From Microvirga sp. VF16 (lineage in GTDB: Bacteria; Pseudomonadota; Alphaproteobacteria; Rhizobiales; Beijerinckiaceae), in NCBI RefSeq assembly GCF_016864375.1, contig NZ_CP069355.1, positions 310,001-374,000 of the forward strand: a stretch of 64,000 bases of DNA, in the 5' to 3' direction. Under the pieces are notes generated by a model that did not search any database, was not told where the DNA came from, and saw only the letters and a list, made by a program, of their open reading frames with translations. Shown here one piece after another: positions 34,601-43,240 of this stretch (positions within the stretch are counted from its first letter, which is position 1; each line of letters opens with the position of its first letter). Made by a program: the position numbers and the translations under genes.

Positions 34601-35317
34601 GTAATAACGGGCGGCATCCTCCGCCGTTGTCGCTGCTTCGCCGAGCATATCGTACGAGTACGAAAAGCCCTGCCCTTCCCGCTTCCTGCTCTTCTCAAGG
34701 GCCTCGTCAATGGTCTGACCCCTGACGAACTCCTCGCCCATCAGGCGCATGGCTGTGTCCACGCCCTTGCGGATCACCGGCTCTCCCAACCGCGCGACAA
34801 GGCGCGTAAGCGCGGAAGAGAGGTCCTCCTCGTTCGAGGCGCCGGTCAGCCTTCCGGTAACGATGAGACCCCATGTGGCGGCATTCACGAAGAGCGACGG
34901 GCTATTCCCGACGTGAGACTGCCAGTTCCCGGGTGCGATCTTGTCCCGGATCAACGCATTCCGTGTGGCCTTGTCGGGAATGCGCAGCAGTGCCTCGGCG
35001 AGGCACATCAGCGCCACGCCCTCCTGGGTGGAGAGGGAGTATTCATGGACCAGGCCCTGAACGCCTTTGCCGCTTTGCTTCTTCCGCAGGGCCAGCACCA
35101 GCGTCTCGGCCACCGTCGCGGTGGCATCGACGGTGACGCTGGGCAGCGTGGCCGCCGCGATCAGGCCCGGCAGGCACTCGGGCTCGGGACGGCGGTAGGC
35201 TTCCGTGATTTTTGCTCTGAGCTCGCTCTGTTCGCGGATCGGCGGCGCGAACCGGGCGAAGGGACGGTCCGCTCCGTCGCCGTGAGACACGATCGTTGCA
35301 CCAGACTGCTGAGCCAC
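31601..35317 (-). CDS. putA: Proline dehydrogenase / P5C dehydrogenase, long PutA
   Basis: A 1,238-residue trifunctional-length PutA that oxidises proline to glutamate. Proline dehydrogenase motifs are in the first half: IYAGPGISIKLSALHPRY, RLVKGAYWDAEIKRAQ, FATHNAHTLATI, EFQCLHGMGEPLY, VGTHETLLAYLVRRLLENGANSSFVN. The aldehyde dehydrogenase domain follows with ISPWNFPLAIFTGQ, FTGSTEVA, Glu in AETGGQNAMI and Cys in SAGQRCSALR. A further C-terminal aldehyde-dehydrogenase-superfamily domain follows, normal in type B PutA. There is no N-terminal ribbon-helix-helix DNA-binding domain, so control is left to the divergent Lrp gene. Start GTG 35317. Confidence 0.96.
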   Translation of the reverse strand: MAQQSGATIVSHGDGADRPFARFAPPIREQSELRAKITEAYRRPEPECLPGLIAAATLPSVTVDATATVAETLVLALRKKQSGKGVQGLVHEYSLSTQEGVALMCLAEALLRIPDKATRNALIRDKIAPGNWQSHVGNSPSLFVNAATWGLIVTGRLTGASNEEDLSSALTRLVARLGEPVIRKGVDTAMRLMGEEFVRGQTIDEALEKSRKREGQGFSYSYDMLGEAATTAEDAARYYRDYEQAIHAIGKAAAGRGIYAGPGISIKLSALHPRYARSQADRVMGELLPKVKALAALARRYDIGLNIDAEEADRLELSLDLLEELCFAPELAGWNGIGFVVQTYGKRCPAVIDFLVDLGRRSGHRLMIRLVKGAYWDAEIKRAQVDGLEDFPVYTRKVYTDVSYIACARKLLAAPDAVLPQFATHNAHTLATILKMAGDNYRPEQYEFQCLHGMGEPLYEEVVGASKLNRPCRIYAPVGTHETLLAYLVRRLLENGANSSFVNQIADASVPVSELIADPVAVAKGITPLGAPHPKISLSRDLYGAERLNSSGIDLSNERELAMLSEAMRASAEVSWTAVPLLGSGEGQGTPRPVLNPADHRDQVGTVVEASLETVEAAFRLAEAAAPQWAATPPSERAACLLRAADLMQARMPTLLGLIVREAGKSVSNAIAEVREAIDFLRYYAAQVRKDFDPATHQPLGPVVCISPWNFPLAIFTGQVAAALAAGNPVLAKPAEETPLIAAEGVRILREAGIPADVLQLLLGAGEVGAAMVAHAATRGVMFTGSTEVARLIQRQLAERLLSNGQPIPLIAETGGQNAMIVDSSALAEQVVADVISSAFDSAGQRCSALRILCLQEEIADRTLTMLKGAVRELRIGNPDQLSTDVGPVISEEAQRTITDHVRAMVARGNKTHVLPLPAGTEHGTFVAPTIIEIGSISELKREVFGPVLHVIRYRRENLDQLIDDINATGYGLTFGLHTRIDETVNRVTKRIEVGNIYVNRNVIGAIVGVQPFGGRSLSGTGPKAGGRLYLLRLLSVRPDVGLRIQSSEQDLAPAKAYCDWLAASGRMSEAERTRSYLVRSPLGGCMRLPGPVGEDNVYAVRRRGQVLLVPQTEAGLFLQIGAALATGNSPVVDAASKAAEAVSNLPPDLAKRMTVTADWEKVGPIAAVLVEGDPEKLRQVNCRVAAFDGPIVIVQGASSTGLATSEEEYCLDWLIEESATSINTAAAGGNASLMTIG

Positions 35318-35509
35318 ACTTATTGGTCAAACTCTTTCATAACGAATGTCGCGCCCACGAATGCCTCATCGTTCCAGGTGTTAAGCTGGCGGCCGGAGCC
35401 AGTGGGCGGGCGAGTAGCAGGATTCTAAGGCCAGGTCAGCCGTATATCTATAGTTGATTTCACGCCTTTGCCGGATAAAATCAGGCTGATGTAGCTTGTA
35501 GACGTGCTT

Positions 35510-35971
35510 ATGACGGATCTGGACAAAATCGACCGACGTATCCTCGCAGTCATGCAGGTGGAAGGACGCATACCCAACAACGAGCTTGCGGATCGCATCG
35601 GCCTCTCACCGACCTCGACCAGTGACCGGGTAAAACGCCTCCAGAAGGACGGCTATATCTCCGGGTTCAGCGCTCGGGTGGATCCTCATCGGCTCGGTTT
35701 TGGACTGTTGGTGTTCGTGGAGGTTCTCCTCGATAAAACCACGCCCGACGTGTTCGACAAGTTCGCCCAAGCGGTTCGTCGTGCGCCTGAGGTTCTGGAG
35801 TGTCATATGGTGGCTGGCGGCTTCGACTATCTGATCAAAACCCGCTTGGCCGACATGACCGCGTACCGTCGGTTCCTGGGCGACGTCCTGCTGTCGTTCC
35901 CGGGCGTCAAGGAGACGCGCACCTACGCAGTCATGGAGGAGGTCAAAAACGATGGACCTCTTCCAATCTGA
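35510..35971 (+). CDS. putR: Lrp/AsnC-family regulator of proline catabolism
   Basis: A 153-residue Lrp-type protein with the N-terminal helix-turn-helix (LDKIDRRILAVMQVEGRIPNNELADRIGLSPTSTSDRVKRLQKDGYI) and the C-terminal RAM ligand domain (HMVAGGFDYLIKTRLADMTAYRRFL). It is divergent from putA with about 190 bases between. Lrp-type PutR proteins of Agrobacterium and Rhodobacter activate putA in response to proline; the layout here is the same, so the name is by analogy. ATG 35510 is used; an in-frame GTG 35504 is also possible. Confidence 0.88.
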   Translation: MTDLDKIDRRILAVMQVEGRIPNNELADRIGLSPTSTSDRVKRLQKDGYISGFSARVDPHRLGFGLLVFVEVLLDKTTPDVFDKFAQAVRRAPEVLECHMVAGGFDYLIKTRLADMTAYRRFLGDVLLSFPGVKETRTYAVMEEVKNDGPLPI

Positions 35972-36037
35972 AATGCTCTGGCGCCTCGTGAGGCAACGCT
36001 GCTATCTCCGAGCAAGCCGCATCAGCCCCCTTTGATC

Positions 36038-37297
36038 CTAAGGGAAGAGCCCTCGTGTTTGCTTGGCGCCGCGGACTTTCTCGACCCCAATGGCCATTGC
36101 GGCTTCGCGATTGGAGATGCCATCGCGAACAGCGCGGTCTGCAACGTGCTGGAACGACCGGTCAAGGATGCTGTAAAGGCGGTCGACAACCTCAGCCCGT
36201 CCCCAGAAAAGCTGCTGCAGATCCTGCACCCATTCAAAGTAGCTGACGATCACGCCACCCGAGTTGCACAGAATGTCAGGGATGATGAAGATCTCATCGC
36301 CGCGCTCAGCAAGGATCTTGTCTGCATCCGGCGTCGTCGGCCCGTTTGCGGCTTCAGCAAGGATTCGACACTTGAGCGAGCCGGCGTTTTGACCCGTGAT
36401 CACCTGCTCCATCGCTGCCGGAACGAGGATGTCGCATGGCTGCAGCAGGAGCTCGTCCGGGTCGATGAGGACCTCAGTCGAGAATCCCGCAAGCGAGCCA
36501 TGATGGGCAACGTGGTTCATCAGAGCCGTGACATTGAGGCCAGCAGGATCGTAGTAAGCTGCCGTATGATCGCTCGCACCGACGACACGGACACCTCGGC
36601 TGTGAAGGTTCTCCGCTGTGACGCTGCCAACATTCCCAAAGCCCTGCACGATGGCCGTCGCGCCGCTCGGAGAGACTCCCAGCCGATCAAGCGTTTTACC
36701 GATCAGGTGAGCGACACCAAGCCCGGTTGCCTCGCGTCGACCTTCCGTCCCACCGGACACGACTGGCTTTCCTGTGACGACCTCAGGAAATGTACGCCCC
36801 TGATACATGGAATAGGTGTCCATGAACCAAGCCATCACCTGCTCGTTGGTTCCCATATCGGGCGCCATCACGTCTGTATGTGGCCCAACAAACGGGATCA
36901 TTTCCTGCATGTACCGGCGTGAGAGCCCCTCGAGCTCTCGCTTGGATAGGGCGGCGGGATCCACCGTGACACCACCCTTAGCCCCACCATAGGGCAATCC
37001 AGCCAAGGCGCATTTCCGGCTCATCCAAACAGCCAGTGCAGCAACCTCGCCGATGTCCACGTTCTTTGAGAAGCGCGTGCCGCCCTTTGTCGGCCCGAGC
37101 GTCAGATGATGCTGGACCCTGTAGCCTTGGAACACCGCAATCGATCCATCATCGCGGTGGATGGGGCACGACACTGTGACAGCCCGCTTTGGATATAGGA
37201 TACGCGCGCGCTCAACCTCAGGAATATCCAAGTGATCCGCAATAGCAGCGAACTGCTGGCGGCACATCTCGAATACGGGTCCGGTATAAATCGTCAC
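36038..37297 (-). CDS. gdhA: Glutamate dehydrogenase
   Basis: A 419-residue Glu/Leu/Phe/Val dehydrogenase. It has GYRVQHHLTLGPTKGGTRF, the catalytic Lys in KCALAGLPYGGAKGGV, DVMAPDMGTNEQVMAWFMD, the Rossmann fold VQGFGNVGSVTA and AEAANGPTTPDAD. It oxidises glutamate to 2-oxoglutarate and ammonia or the reverse. The dinucleotide loop reads G-F-G-N-V-G-S with Asp in ASDHTAA, hinting at NAD rather than NADP (moderate). Start GTG 37297. Next to putA/lrp it completes the proline to 2-oxoglutarate route. Confidence 0.94.
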   Translation of the reverse strand: MTIYTGPVFEMCRQQFAAIADHLDIPEVERARILYPKRAVTVSCPIHRDDGSIAVFQGYRVQHHLTLGPTKGGTRFSKNVDIGEVAALAVWMSRKCALAGLPYGGAKGGVTVDPAALSKRELEGLSRRYMQEMIPFVGPHTDVMAPDMGTNEQVMAWFMDTYSMYQGRTFPEVVTGKPVVSGGTEGRREATGLGVAHLIGKTLDRLGVSPSGATAIVQGFGNVGSVTAENLHSRGVRVVGASDHTAAYYDPAGLNVTALMNHVAHHGSLAGFSTEVLIDPDELLLQPCDILVPAAMEQVITGQNAGSLKCRILAEAANGPTTPDADKILAERGDEIFIIPDILCNSGGVIVSYFEWVQDLQQLFWGRAEVVDRLYSILDRSFQHVADRAVRDGISNREAAMAIGVEKVRGAKQTRGLFP

Positions 37298-37649
37298 GAC
37301 ATCGCTCGCATTTTGTCAGGAGAAGTGTGGCTTGCCAGAGCCAATTTGGGTGGCCTTGGACCGGTGAGCAAGTTAATTGAGAGTGATCCGAACTTCGATA
37401 GCCGATTCCGCCGTTGCGCCGGATATAATGCGGTGTTTTGCGACAATTCCGAAAATTGCAACGGTCACCAGCCAATGACATTGGCCGATCTCAGCGTTCG
37501 CACCGCGATTAGAAGCATACAATGACGGCAGTGATCTGCATGCAAGCCCAATAAGAGAGGCCTACCTTCCCAAGGATAATAACGAGCACCTCACGCTGGC
37601 CTTTGAAATGACGAAGCTCGCAGCAGGCGAGATGGTGCACATCAGCGAC

Positions 37650-37704
37650 TAGCGCATCGTGCGGAAAAGTGGACCCAGTTTTCCGCACCGAACGATGCTC
37701 TAAG
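37650..37704. repeat. Palindromic intergenic repeat (REP-like)
   Basis: An imperfect dyad of about 50 bases: AGCGCATCGTGCGGAAAAG, a short centre TGGACCCA, then GTTTTCCGCACCGAACGATGCTCT. Sequences of this form are frequent between genes of Methylobacterium, Bradyrhizobium and relatives. The surrounding 37298-38016 (720 bases) has no supported gene; it lies between gdhA and an MlrC fragment. Confidence 0.65.
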
Positions 37705-38016
37705 CTGGGCAGCCCATCTGCCATGGCCGTTCGACCAGAGCCGTGCATTGCTCGGCGGAGACGAGCTCCGATGCATAGGAAGGCAGATAGAGAACTGCAA
37801 AATTCAGCGGGTGCGCCATGATGAACGTTGTGGCCGCTCTTCCGCATCAGATCTACTTTTATTGGCTGATCAACTTAGATCATCCCGGACGACTAGGCGA
37901 TAACCACCACTCGGCTTGGAAGCAGATATATCTACTAAGTTTGATCAAAACGAATTGCGCTTACATATACGATATTTGCCGTGGCAGCTCGCTTGAAGTT
38001 TGGAGCACTGGGTGAG

Positions 38017-38226
38017 TTACTGGATTGGTGGAGGTGCTTCCGCGACCTCGTTCTCGTCCCTCTCTGCCGCATGCCGCCACTCCTGGACGGCAAGGGTGCT
38101 CTCTCGGTCGGGACAACGGCTGCCATCTTCGCGTGAGTAGCCAAGATCGGTGAACGACCGCAGACGTGACGGAACTGGCGAGAACCTATTAGTCTCCGTT
38201 ACGAGAGAAGCTATGAACACCCGCAT
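38017..38226 (-). pseudogene. MlrC/M81-family peptidase, N-terminal fragment
   Basis: The frame begins MRVFIASLVTETNRFSPVPSRL, the unmistakable start of MlrC-type metallopeptidases (about 490 residues when complete). Later WRHAAERDENEVAEA recalls the next conserved helix, but the frame ends at residue 69. Only the first seventh of the gene remains. It lies 9 bases downstream of dadA in the same direction, so it was probably the last gene of the peptide operon. Confidence 0.75.
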
Positions 38227-38234
38227 TAGCTATC

Positions 38235-39521
38235 TCAGACGTGCAGGAGCCAAGGGGCGTTGGCCGACACGTCAGTCAGTGACGGCTGTTCCCCCGTGAT
38301 CCTCTGCGCTAGAAGCTCACCGCACCCCAGGGACATCGTCCAGCCGAGCTGCCCGTGCCCCGCGTTGATCCAGAGATTGTCGAACTTTCGTACTCGGCCC
38401 AGATAAGGAGGGCCTGCCGCGGTGGTGGGGCGGAGACCCGCCCAGAATTCAGGACTCTCTAAATCCACCGCATTCCCAAAGGAACGGCGCACATAATCGG
38501 CTATCTTCGAGGTGCGTGCTTCGGAAACAGAATAATCGCGCGTCGCAAACTCGGCAATCGCTGTCACGCGAAGCTTCCCGTTGTACGTGGCTACTGCCAA
38601 CAATTTTGTCTCGTCAACATATGGCAGCGACGGAACTCCGAAAGGATCCGTGACCTTCCAGGTACCGGAATATCCCTTCACCGGGTATATATTGGTGAGG
38701 AAACCAAGAGAGCGGGTTATATCGGACGTTTCTACACCCGTTGCTAGGATTACTGCCTTGCAGGGTATGTCACCACGATTCGTGACGACCGCCTGAATAG
38801 TGCCGTTGGCGCGGCGGAAACCTGTGACACGGGTGTCGAAGCGCAGGGCTACGTTATGCGTCTCCTGCAAATAGGCAGCTGTGCGTCGGGTAAACAGCCG
38901 GCAATCACCCACCGCGTCTGATGCACTGAACAGCCCGCCAACCAAACGGTCAGACATCGCCGATAATCCCGGTTCGCGGACGACCAACTCGTCACGGCTA
39001 AGAATCTCGACTGAATCGTCACCATGGTCCCGGATCGATGTGACGTAGGCGGTGAACTGCGCTTTGTCCTGGAACAGATAGAGGCCCCCCTGATGGCGGG
39101 TTTCCTTCGGCAGGTTCATCGCGAACTCAGCCGCGGCAACGAGCTCGCGGCTATACCGGCTCAAACGCTGAAGCTTGCTGGTATTTTTTTGATGGGCCGA
39201 GGGAAGGCAGTTGAGTAGGAACTCCGTTCCCCAGCGCCAGAGTGCCGGATCCATGAGGCGCGTTACTTTCACTGAGGGGTCACGCCCGGCAATCGCCTTG
39301 ATCATGGCCCCGAGTGCTCCCGGTCCCGCCCATGCCTTTGCGTGACCAACAGCGATGATACCTGCATTCGCACGGCTACACATTTCGGCCGGACCGGATA
39401 ATGCGTCAACGACGGCCACGTTGAGGCCACGCCGCGCTAGGGCATATGCCGTCATAACCCCGGCCACGCCGGCGCCGATTACGACGATGGGCTCGCTGCC
39501 ACTCCGAACTGCGTCACTCAT
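38235..39521 (-). CDS. dadA: D-amino-acid dehydrogenase (FAD)
   Basis: A 428-residue flavoprotein of the DadA/DAO family. Residues 11-40 form the FAD-binding VVIGAGVAGVMTAYALARRGLNVAVVD; PVKGYSGTW and the C-terminal WAGLRPTTAAGPPYLGRV and WINAGHGQLGWTMSLGCGELLA are characteristic of DadA. It oxidises D-amino acids to 2-oxo (or cyclic imino) acids at the inner membrane, passing electrons to quinone. It is downstream of the regulator and the imine-reductase gene. The preferred D-amino acid cannot be read from sequence. Confidence 0.9.
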   Translation of the reverse strand: MSDAVRSGSEPIVVIGAGVAGVMTAYALARRGLNVAVVDALSGPAEMCSRANAGIIAVGHAKAWAGPGALGAMIKAIAGRDPSVKVTRLMDPALWRWGTEFLLNCLPSAHQKNTSKLQRLSRYSRELVAAAEFAMNLPKETRHQGGLYLFQDKAQFTAYVTSIRDHGDDSVEILSRDELVVREPGLSAMSDRLVGGLFSASDAVGDCRLFTRRTAAYLQETHNVALRFDTRVTGFRRANGTIQAVVTNRGDIPCKAVILATGVETSDITRSLGFLTNIYPVKGYSGTWKVTDPFGVPSLPYVDETKLLAVATYNGKLRVTAIAEFATRDYSVSEARTSKIADYVRRSFGNAVDLESPEFWAGLRPTTAAGPPYLGRVRKFDNLWINAGHGQLGWTMSLGCGELLAQRITGEQPSLTDVSANAPWLLHV

Positions 39522-39708
39522 GCGACAACCTTCAAGTTTCCGACACCACAGTCATTGGCGCTTGCCCAACCAGCACACGCGTTGCCGCGGTCCTTCAATC
39601 AAGACCGGACAACTTGCCTCCTCGATTGGGAAAATGCGCCTTCTCCTCAGCTTGCGGGAAACGCCTCCCACCGCGATCTAGTCCCTCTGCCGTCCCTGAA
39701 CGCCGCTC

Positions 39709-40332
39709 TCAGCGGCTGGGGGGATTCTCCTGAACAAGGATCCCATGAACACGGGTGGCAATCCACAAGATCAATGCATCTTCGTCGCTTACCGAGACCA
39801 GTGCGTGTCCCATAGTTGAATCGAAGTAGCTGCTGTCGCCCGGAGAAAGACGAACAGGCGCATAATGTTGAGTATACAGCAGCACGTCACCCGACAACAC
39901 ATAGAAGAATTCTTCGCCCAGATGCCCCTCAATTTTGGGAAACTCTTTGATCGAGTGCGCACGCACACGCGTCAGCAGAGGAGTAAACTGCTTGGTTGAA
40001 AGCTCAGCGCCGAGCATCTCGTATTCGTAATGAGGGGTCTTTTGCAGAATGCCCTCGCCTGCCCTGGTCACGACCAAGCGCCCCGCTGCACCAGCCTTGG
40101 TGGTACTGCCGAAAAGCTCCGTCACATCGACGTCAAGGCCGGCAGCAAGCCGCAAGATGGTGTCGTAAGTCGGTGAAACTTGACCGTTTTCGATTTTCGA
40201 TAATGCCGAAACGGACAGTCCCGATTGCTGCGCCAGATCATTCAGAGTGAACCCGAATTGCTTGCGCAGTCTTTGCACGGTAACGCCAATCGGTGGATAT
40301 TTGTTCTCGTTCACATAATCCAATTGCGCCAT
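39709..40332 (-). CDS. XRE-family regulator with cupin sensor domain
   Basis: A 207-residue two-domain regulator. Residues 20-75 form the helix-turn-helix (VQRLRKQFGFTLNDLAQQSGLSVSALSKIENGQVSPTYDTILRLAAGLDV) and about 120-195 a cupin_2 barrel (GEEFFYVLSGDVLLYTQH, LSPGDSSYFDSTMGHAL). This architecture is typical for regulators of amino-acid or polyamine degradation. I start at ATG 40332, two bases after the preceding gene ends. Its placement inside the operon suggests autoregulation of the dipeptide/D-amino-acid set. Confidence 0.9.
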   Translation of the reverse strand: MAQLDYVNENKYPPIGVTVQRLRKQFGFTLNDLAQQSGLSVSALSKIENGQVSPTYDTILRLAAGLDVDVTELFGSTTKAGAAGRLVVTRAGEGILQKTPHYEYEMLGAELSTKQFTPLLTRVRAHSIKEFPKIEGHLGEEFFYVLSGDVLLYTQHYAPVRLSPGDSSYFDSTMGHALVSVSDEDALILWIATRVHGILVQENPPSR

Positions 40333-40334
40333 CT

Positions 40335-41354
40335 TTATTTCGCTTTCATCGCATGGTCTGTCAGCCTTTCGAGAACGGCTGAGGATATCGATATGTGTGT
40401 TTTGCCTTGGATGCGCCACCGGCGCATTCCTGGATAGCTTTGCATTCCTGCCTCTCGAAGCATGACAATGAATTGACTGCTGCGATCGGAAAATCCGTCT
40501 GGCTCGGAAATAGCAGGATCGATTCCGATGATGATCTGTCCTGTATGCGGCGTCTGAGCGCCAGGATGAGCAGACCAGTCTACCTCTGAGGAGAACTTCC
40601 CCCCCGTCAATCCCGCGACCAATAGTTCGATCATCAGGGAAATTGCCGACCCCTTGTGCCCGCCGAAAGGCACGAGCGCTCCACCATTGAGGATCTTGTT
40701 CGGGTCAGTCGTGGCCTCGCCATTGCTGTCAACCCCCATACCAGGTGGCAACGTACGACCCTCGCGAGCCGCGAGCTGCACGTCACCATTGGCCATGGAG
40801 GTCGTTGCGAAGTCGAAGACCAGCGGAGCCTCTCCCCTAATGGGTGCAGCAAAAGCAAAAGGGTTGGTCCCGAGAAGTGGTTTCTTCGCCCCTACCGGGA
40901 TTGAACAACCGAAACTGTTGACCATCGAGATCGCAATCAGCCCCTCTTGTGCGAAGGGCGTTACATCCGGCCAGAGTGCGGCGAGATGATGCGATCCACG
41001 TATTGACAGCAGCGCAATGCCACTTTCGCGGATGCGCTGAACGAAAAGGGCCCGTGCCGCATGCAGAGCGACCTGCGCGAAACCGTTCTTTGCGTCGACA
41101 AAAACATGGCCAGCTGCTTTCAGGTGAACCTCGGGCACGGCCGCACCATCAACCCAACCCGAACGCAGAGAGGAGACGTAGCCGTCGACACGGAATACGC
41201 CATGGCTGAACGAACCGGCCGCCTCAGCGCTGGCGCAATTGGCGGCGAGGATCGCAGCGGTTGTGGAAGAGCAGCCGTGGCTTTCAAAAATACGCGTCAG
41301 AAGTCCCTCTAACGCCTCCAGAGAAACGTCGACGGTGCCAGACTGAAGGTTCAA
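40335..41354 (-). CDS. LDH2/MDH2-family oxidoreductase, DpkA-like
   Basis: A 339-residue member of the malate/L-lactate dehydrogenase-2 family, which includes delta1-piperideine-2-carboxylate / delta1-pyrroline-2-carboxylate reductase (DpkA), ureidoglycolate and sulfolactate dehydrogenases. Landmarks are the catalytic His in SHGVFRVDGY, the RGSHHLAALWP loop, GTNPFAFAAP and the PFGGHKGSAISLMIELL segment. The YAALWP-type loop and the neighbour dadA favour a cyclic imino-acid reductase (inference). In that reading DadA makes the cyclic imine from D-proline or D-pipecolate and this enzyme reduces it to the L form with NADPH. Confidence 0.78.
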   Translation of the reverse strand: MNLQSGTVDVSLEALEGLLTRIFESHGCSSTTAAILAANCASAEAAGSFSHGVFRVDGYVSSLRSGWVDGAAVPEVHLKAAGHVFVDAKNGFAQVALHAARALFVQRIRESGIALLSIRGSHHLAALWPDVTPFAQEGLIAISMVNSFGCSIPVGAKKPLLGTNPFAFAAPIRGEAPLVFDFATTSMANGDVQLAAREGRTLPPGMGVDSNGEATTDPNKILNGGALVPFGGHKGSAISLMIELLVAGLTGGKFSSEVDWSAHPGAQTPHTGQIIIGIDPAISEPDGFSDRSSQFIVMLREAGMQSYPGMRRWRIQGKTHISISSAVLERLTDHAMKAK

Positions 41355-41384
41355 TGCATTGTTCCTTATTCCAGATTATGGAGA

Positions 41385-42248
41385 TCACTGGCAGACATAG
41401 GATGGATGCTCACGCATCGCCTCGCGGGCGGCAGTGTCGACCCTTAGATCGGGGACGCCGGCGCCTGGCGCGACCGTTAGGGTTGAGTTGAGCAAAAGCT
41501 GTGTATAGGGATGGCGCGGTTCTTCGAAGACACGCTCGGAAGCATTCATTTCCACAATCCGGCCAAGGTACATAACGGCCACGCTGGTCGTCATATGCTG
41601 TATCACGCTCATATTGTGGCTGATGATGACATACGTCAGGTTGAATTCCTCGCGCAGCTCCAAGAGCAGGTTAAGGACCTGAGCCTGGACCGATACATCG
41701 AGCGCAGAAGTTGGCTCATCACATATAAGCAACTTGGGACGCGTGATCAGTGCCCGGGCGATAGCAACACGCTGCCGCTGGCCACCCGACATCTGGTTGG
41801 GATAGGCATCGAAGAAACGCGATGGAAGCCCCACAACGTCGAGGATCTTTCGCGCGCGTTCTTCCCGCTCCGCCGACGTACCCTGGCCACGCAAATAGAG
41901 TGGATAGGCCACGATCTTGCCCACCGTCTGGCGTGGGTTCAAAGACGAATAGGGATCCTGGAAGATGAACCCAACGCGCTCCGCGATTTGCCGCCGTGTT
42001 AGGCCCGCGATCCGTTGGCCATCCAGAAGGACATCTCCTTCTGCGGGTGTGAGGAGACCGAGCATAATCTTCGCGAGCGTGCTTTTGCCGGAGCCGGACT
42101 CTCCCACGAGGCCGAGAATGTCGCCTTTGTCCACACGGATAGATACATTATCCGCTGCACGCACCGGCGCGCTTCGGCCGAAGATACCTCTTCGCCCAGT
42201 ATATGCGTGCGAGACGTTACGCAATTCGAGAACGGGTTCGTCGCTCAT
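41385..42248 (-). CDS. Peptide ABC transporter ATPase, DppF type
   Basis: About 287 residues with Walker A GESGSGKSTL, Q-loop FIFQDPYSSLNPRQTVG, signature MSGGQRQRVAIARAL, Walker B LLICDEPTSALD and the switch His in IISHNMSV. The oligopeptide-type C-terminal extension (RHPYTQLLLNS) is present but lacks the Cys cluster seen in some DppD/DppF. ATG 42248 overlaps the upstream ATPase stop as ATGA. It energises the importer together with the next gene. Confidence 0.93.
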   Translation of the reverse strand: MSDEPVLELRNVSHAYTGRRGIFGRSAPVRAADNVSIRVDKGDILGLVGESGSGKSTLAKIMLGLLTPAEGDVLLDGQRIAGLTRRQIAERVGFIFQDPYSSLNPRQTVGKIVAYPLYLRGQGTSAEREERARKILDVVGLPSRFFDAYPNQMSGGQRQRVAIARALITRPKLLICDEPTSALDVSVQAQVLNLLLELREEFNLTYVIISHNMSVIQHMTTSVAVMYLGRIVEMNASERVFEEPRHPYTQLLLNSTLTVAPGAGVPDLRVDTAAREAMREHPSYVCQ

Positions 42249-43231
42249 GCCACAACCTTTCGCCGGAATTCGCCTTCGCCAATCCTTATGCAACGGGCCT
42301 CATGGTCGCTGTCGATCTTCTCAAGTTGAACCGGCTTACGGCAGGCTTCACAGGCGAGAGGACACCGATCAAAGAAATGGCATCCCTCCATGCGGTTCAG
42401 GAGCGACGGCACCGTGCCAGAGATGGAGGGCAGGGGCTTCATTCGCGGATGAGACGGGTCTGGTACCGAGCTGAGCAATGCACGGGTATAAGGGTGGGAC
42501 GGATTGGTGAAGAGTTCTGCGGCAGGCGCCGTCTCTACCACTTGGCCAGCGTACATCACGATCACCCTGTCGGCGATGCGCGAGACAAGCCCTAAGTCGT
42601 GGGTGATCATGATCAATCCCATGCCGAATTTCTTTTGCAGGTCTATGAGCAGGCGCAACAGTTCAGCTTGGATCGTCACATCGAGCGCGGTGGTCGGCTC
42701 ATCCGCCACGATCAACTCCGGTTCGCACATGAGTGCCATGGCGATCACCACGCGCTGACGCAGGCCGCCCGAGAGCTCGTGCGGGTATTGGTTCAGTCGC
42801 TGAGCTGCGTTCGCGATCCCGACCTGTTCGAGCAAATAGATTGCTCGCTCTTTGGCCTCTCCCCGGGAAGCATTGCGATGAGCACGATAGACATCCGACA
42901 GTTGGCGTCCGACCCTGTGCAGGGGATTGAGCGCCGTCATCGGCTCTTGGAAGATCATCGACATCCGGTTGCCTCGCAAAGCGCGAAGTTCGGATTTCGA
43001 AATCCTTTGCATGTCGACGCCACCAAAGGTCAATTGACGCGCCGTTCGCGTCGCCGCTTTCGGCAGAAGTCCCAGAAGTGACAGTGCCGTGATCGACTTC
43101 CCGCACCCGGATTCGCCGACGATGCATAGGGTCTCGCCCTTTGACACGCTGAAGCTGACGTCCTGCACAGCGGAAAGAGTTCCCGTTGCCGTAGCGATGT
43201 CGATGTTCAGGTTTTGGACATTGAGTAGCAT
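42245..43231 (-). CDS. Peptide ABC transporter ATPase, DppD type
   Basis: A 328-residue ATPase: Walker A GESGCGKSI, FIFQ equivalent MIFQEPMTALNP, signature LSGGLRQRVVIAMAL, Walker B LIVADEPTTALD. The C-terminal Fe-S-type motif region is CHFFDRCPLACEACRKP, with conserved cysteines as in DppD. It partners the DppF-like protein. It begins 9 bases after permease C ends. Confidence 0.93.
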   Translation of the reverse strand: MLLNVQNLNIDIATATGTLSAVQDVSFSVSKGETLCIVGESGCGKSITALSLLGLLPKAATRTARQLTFGGVDMQRISKSELRALRGNRMSMIFQEPMTALNPLHRVGRQLSDVYRAHRNASRGEAKERAIYLLEQVGIANAAQRLNQYPHELSGGLRQRVVIAMALMCEPELIVADEPTTALDVTIQAELLRLLIDLQKKFGMGLIMITHDLGLVSRIADRVIVMYAGQVVETAPAAELFTNPSHPYTRALLSSVPDPSHPRMKPLPSISGTVPSLLNRMEGCHFFDRCPLACEACRKPVQLEKIDSDHEARCIRIGEGEFRRKVVA

Positions 43232-43240
43232 TGGCTTTCC

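Noticed and set aside
33719..35428. 569-codon plus-strand frame opposite putA
   Set aside because: Same reason: codon-position bias of putA keeps the antisense frame open. PutA motifs on the minus strand are unequivocal.
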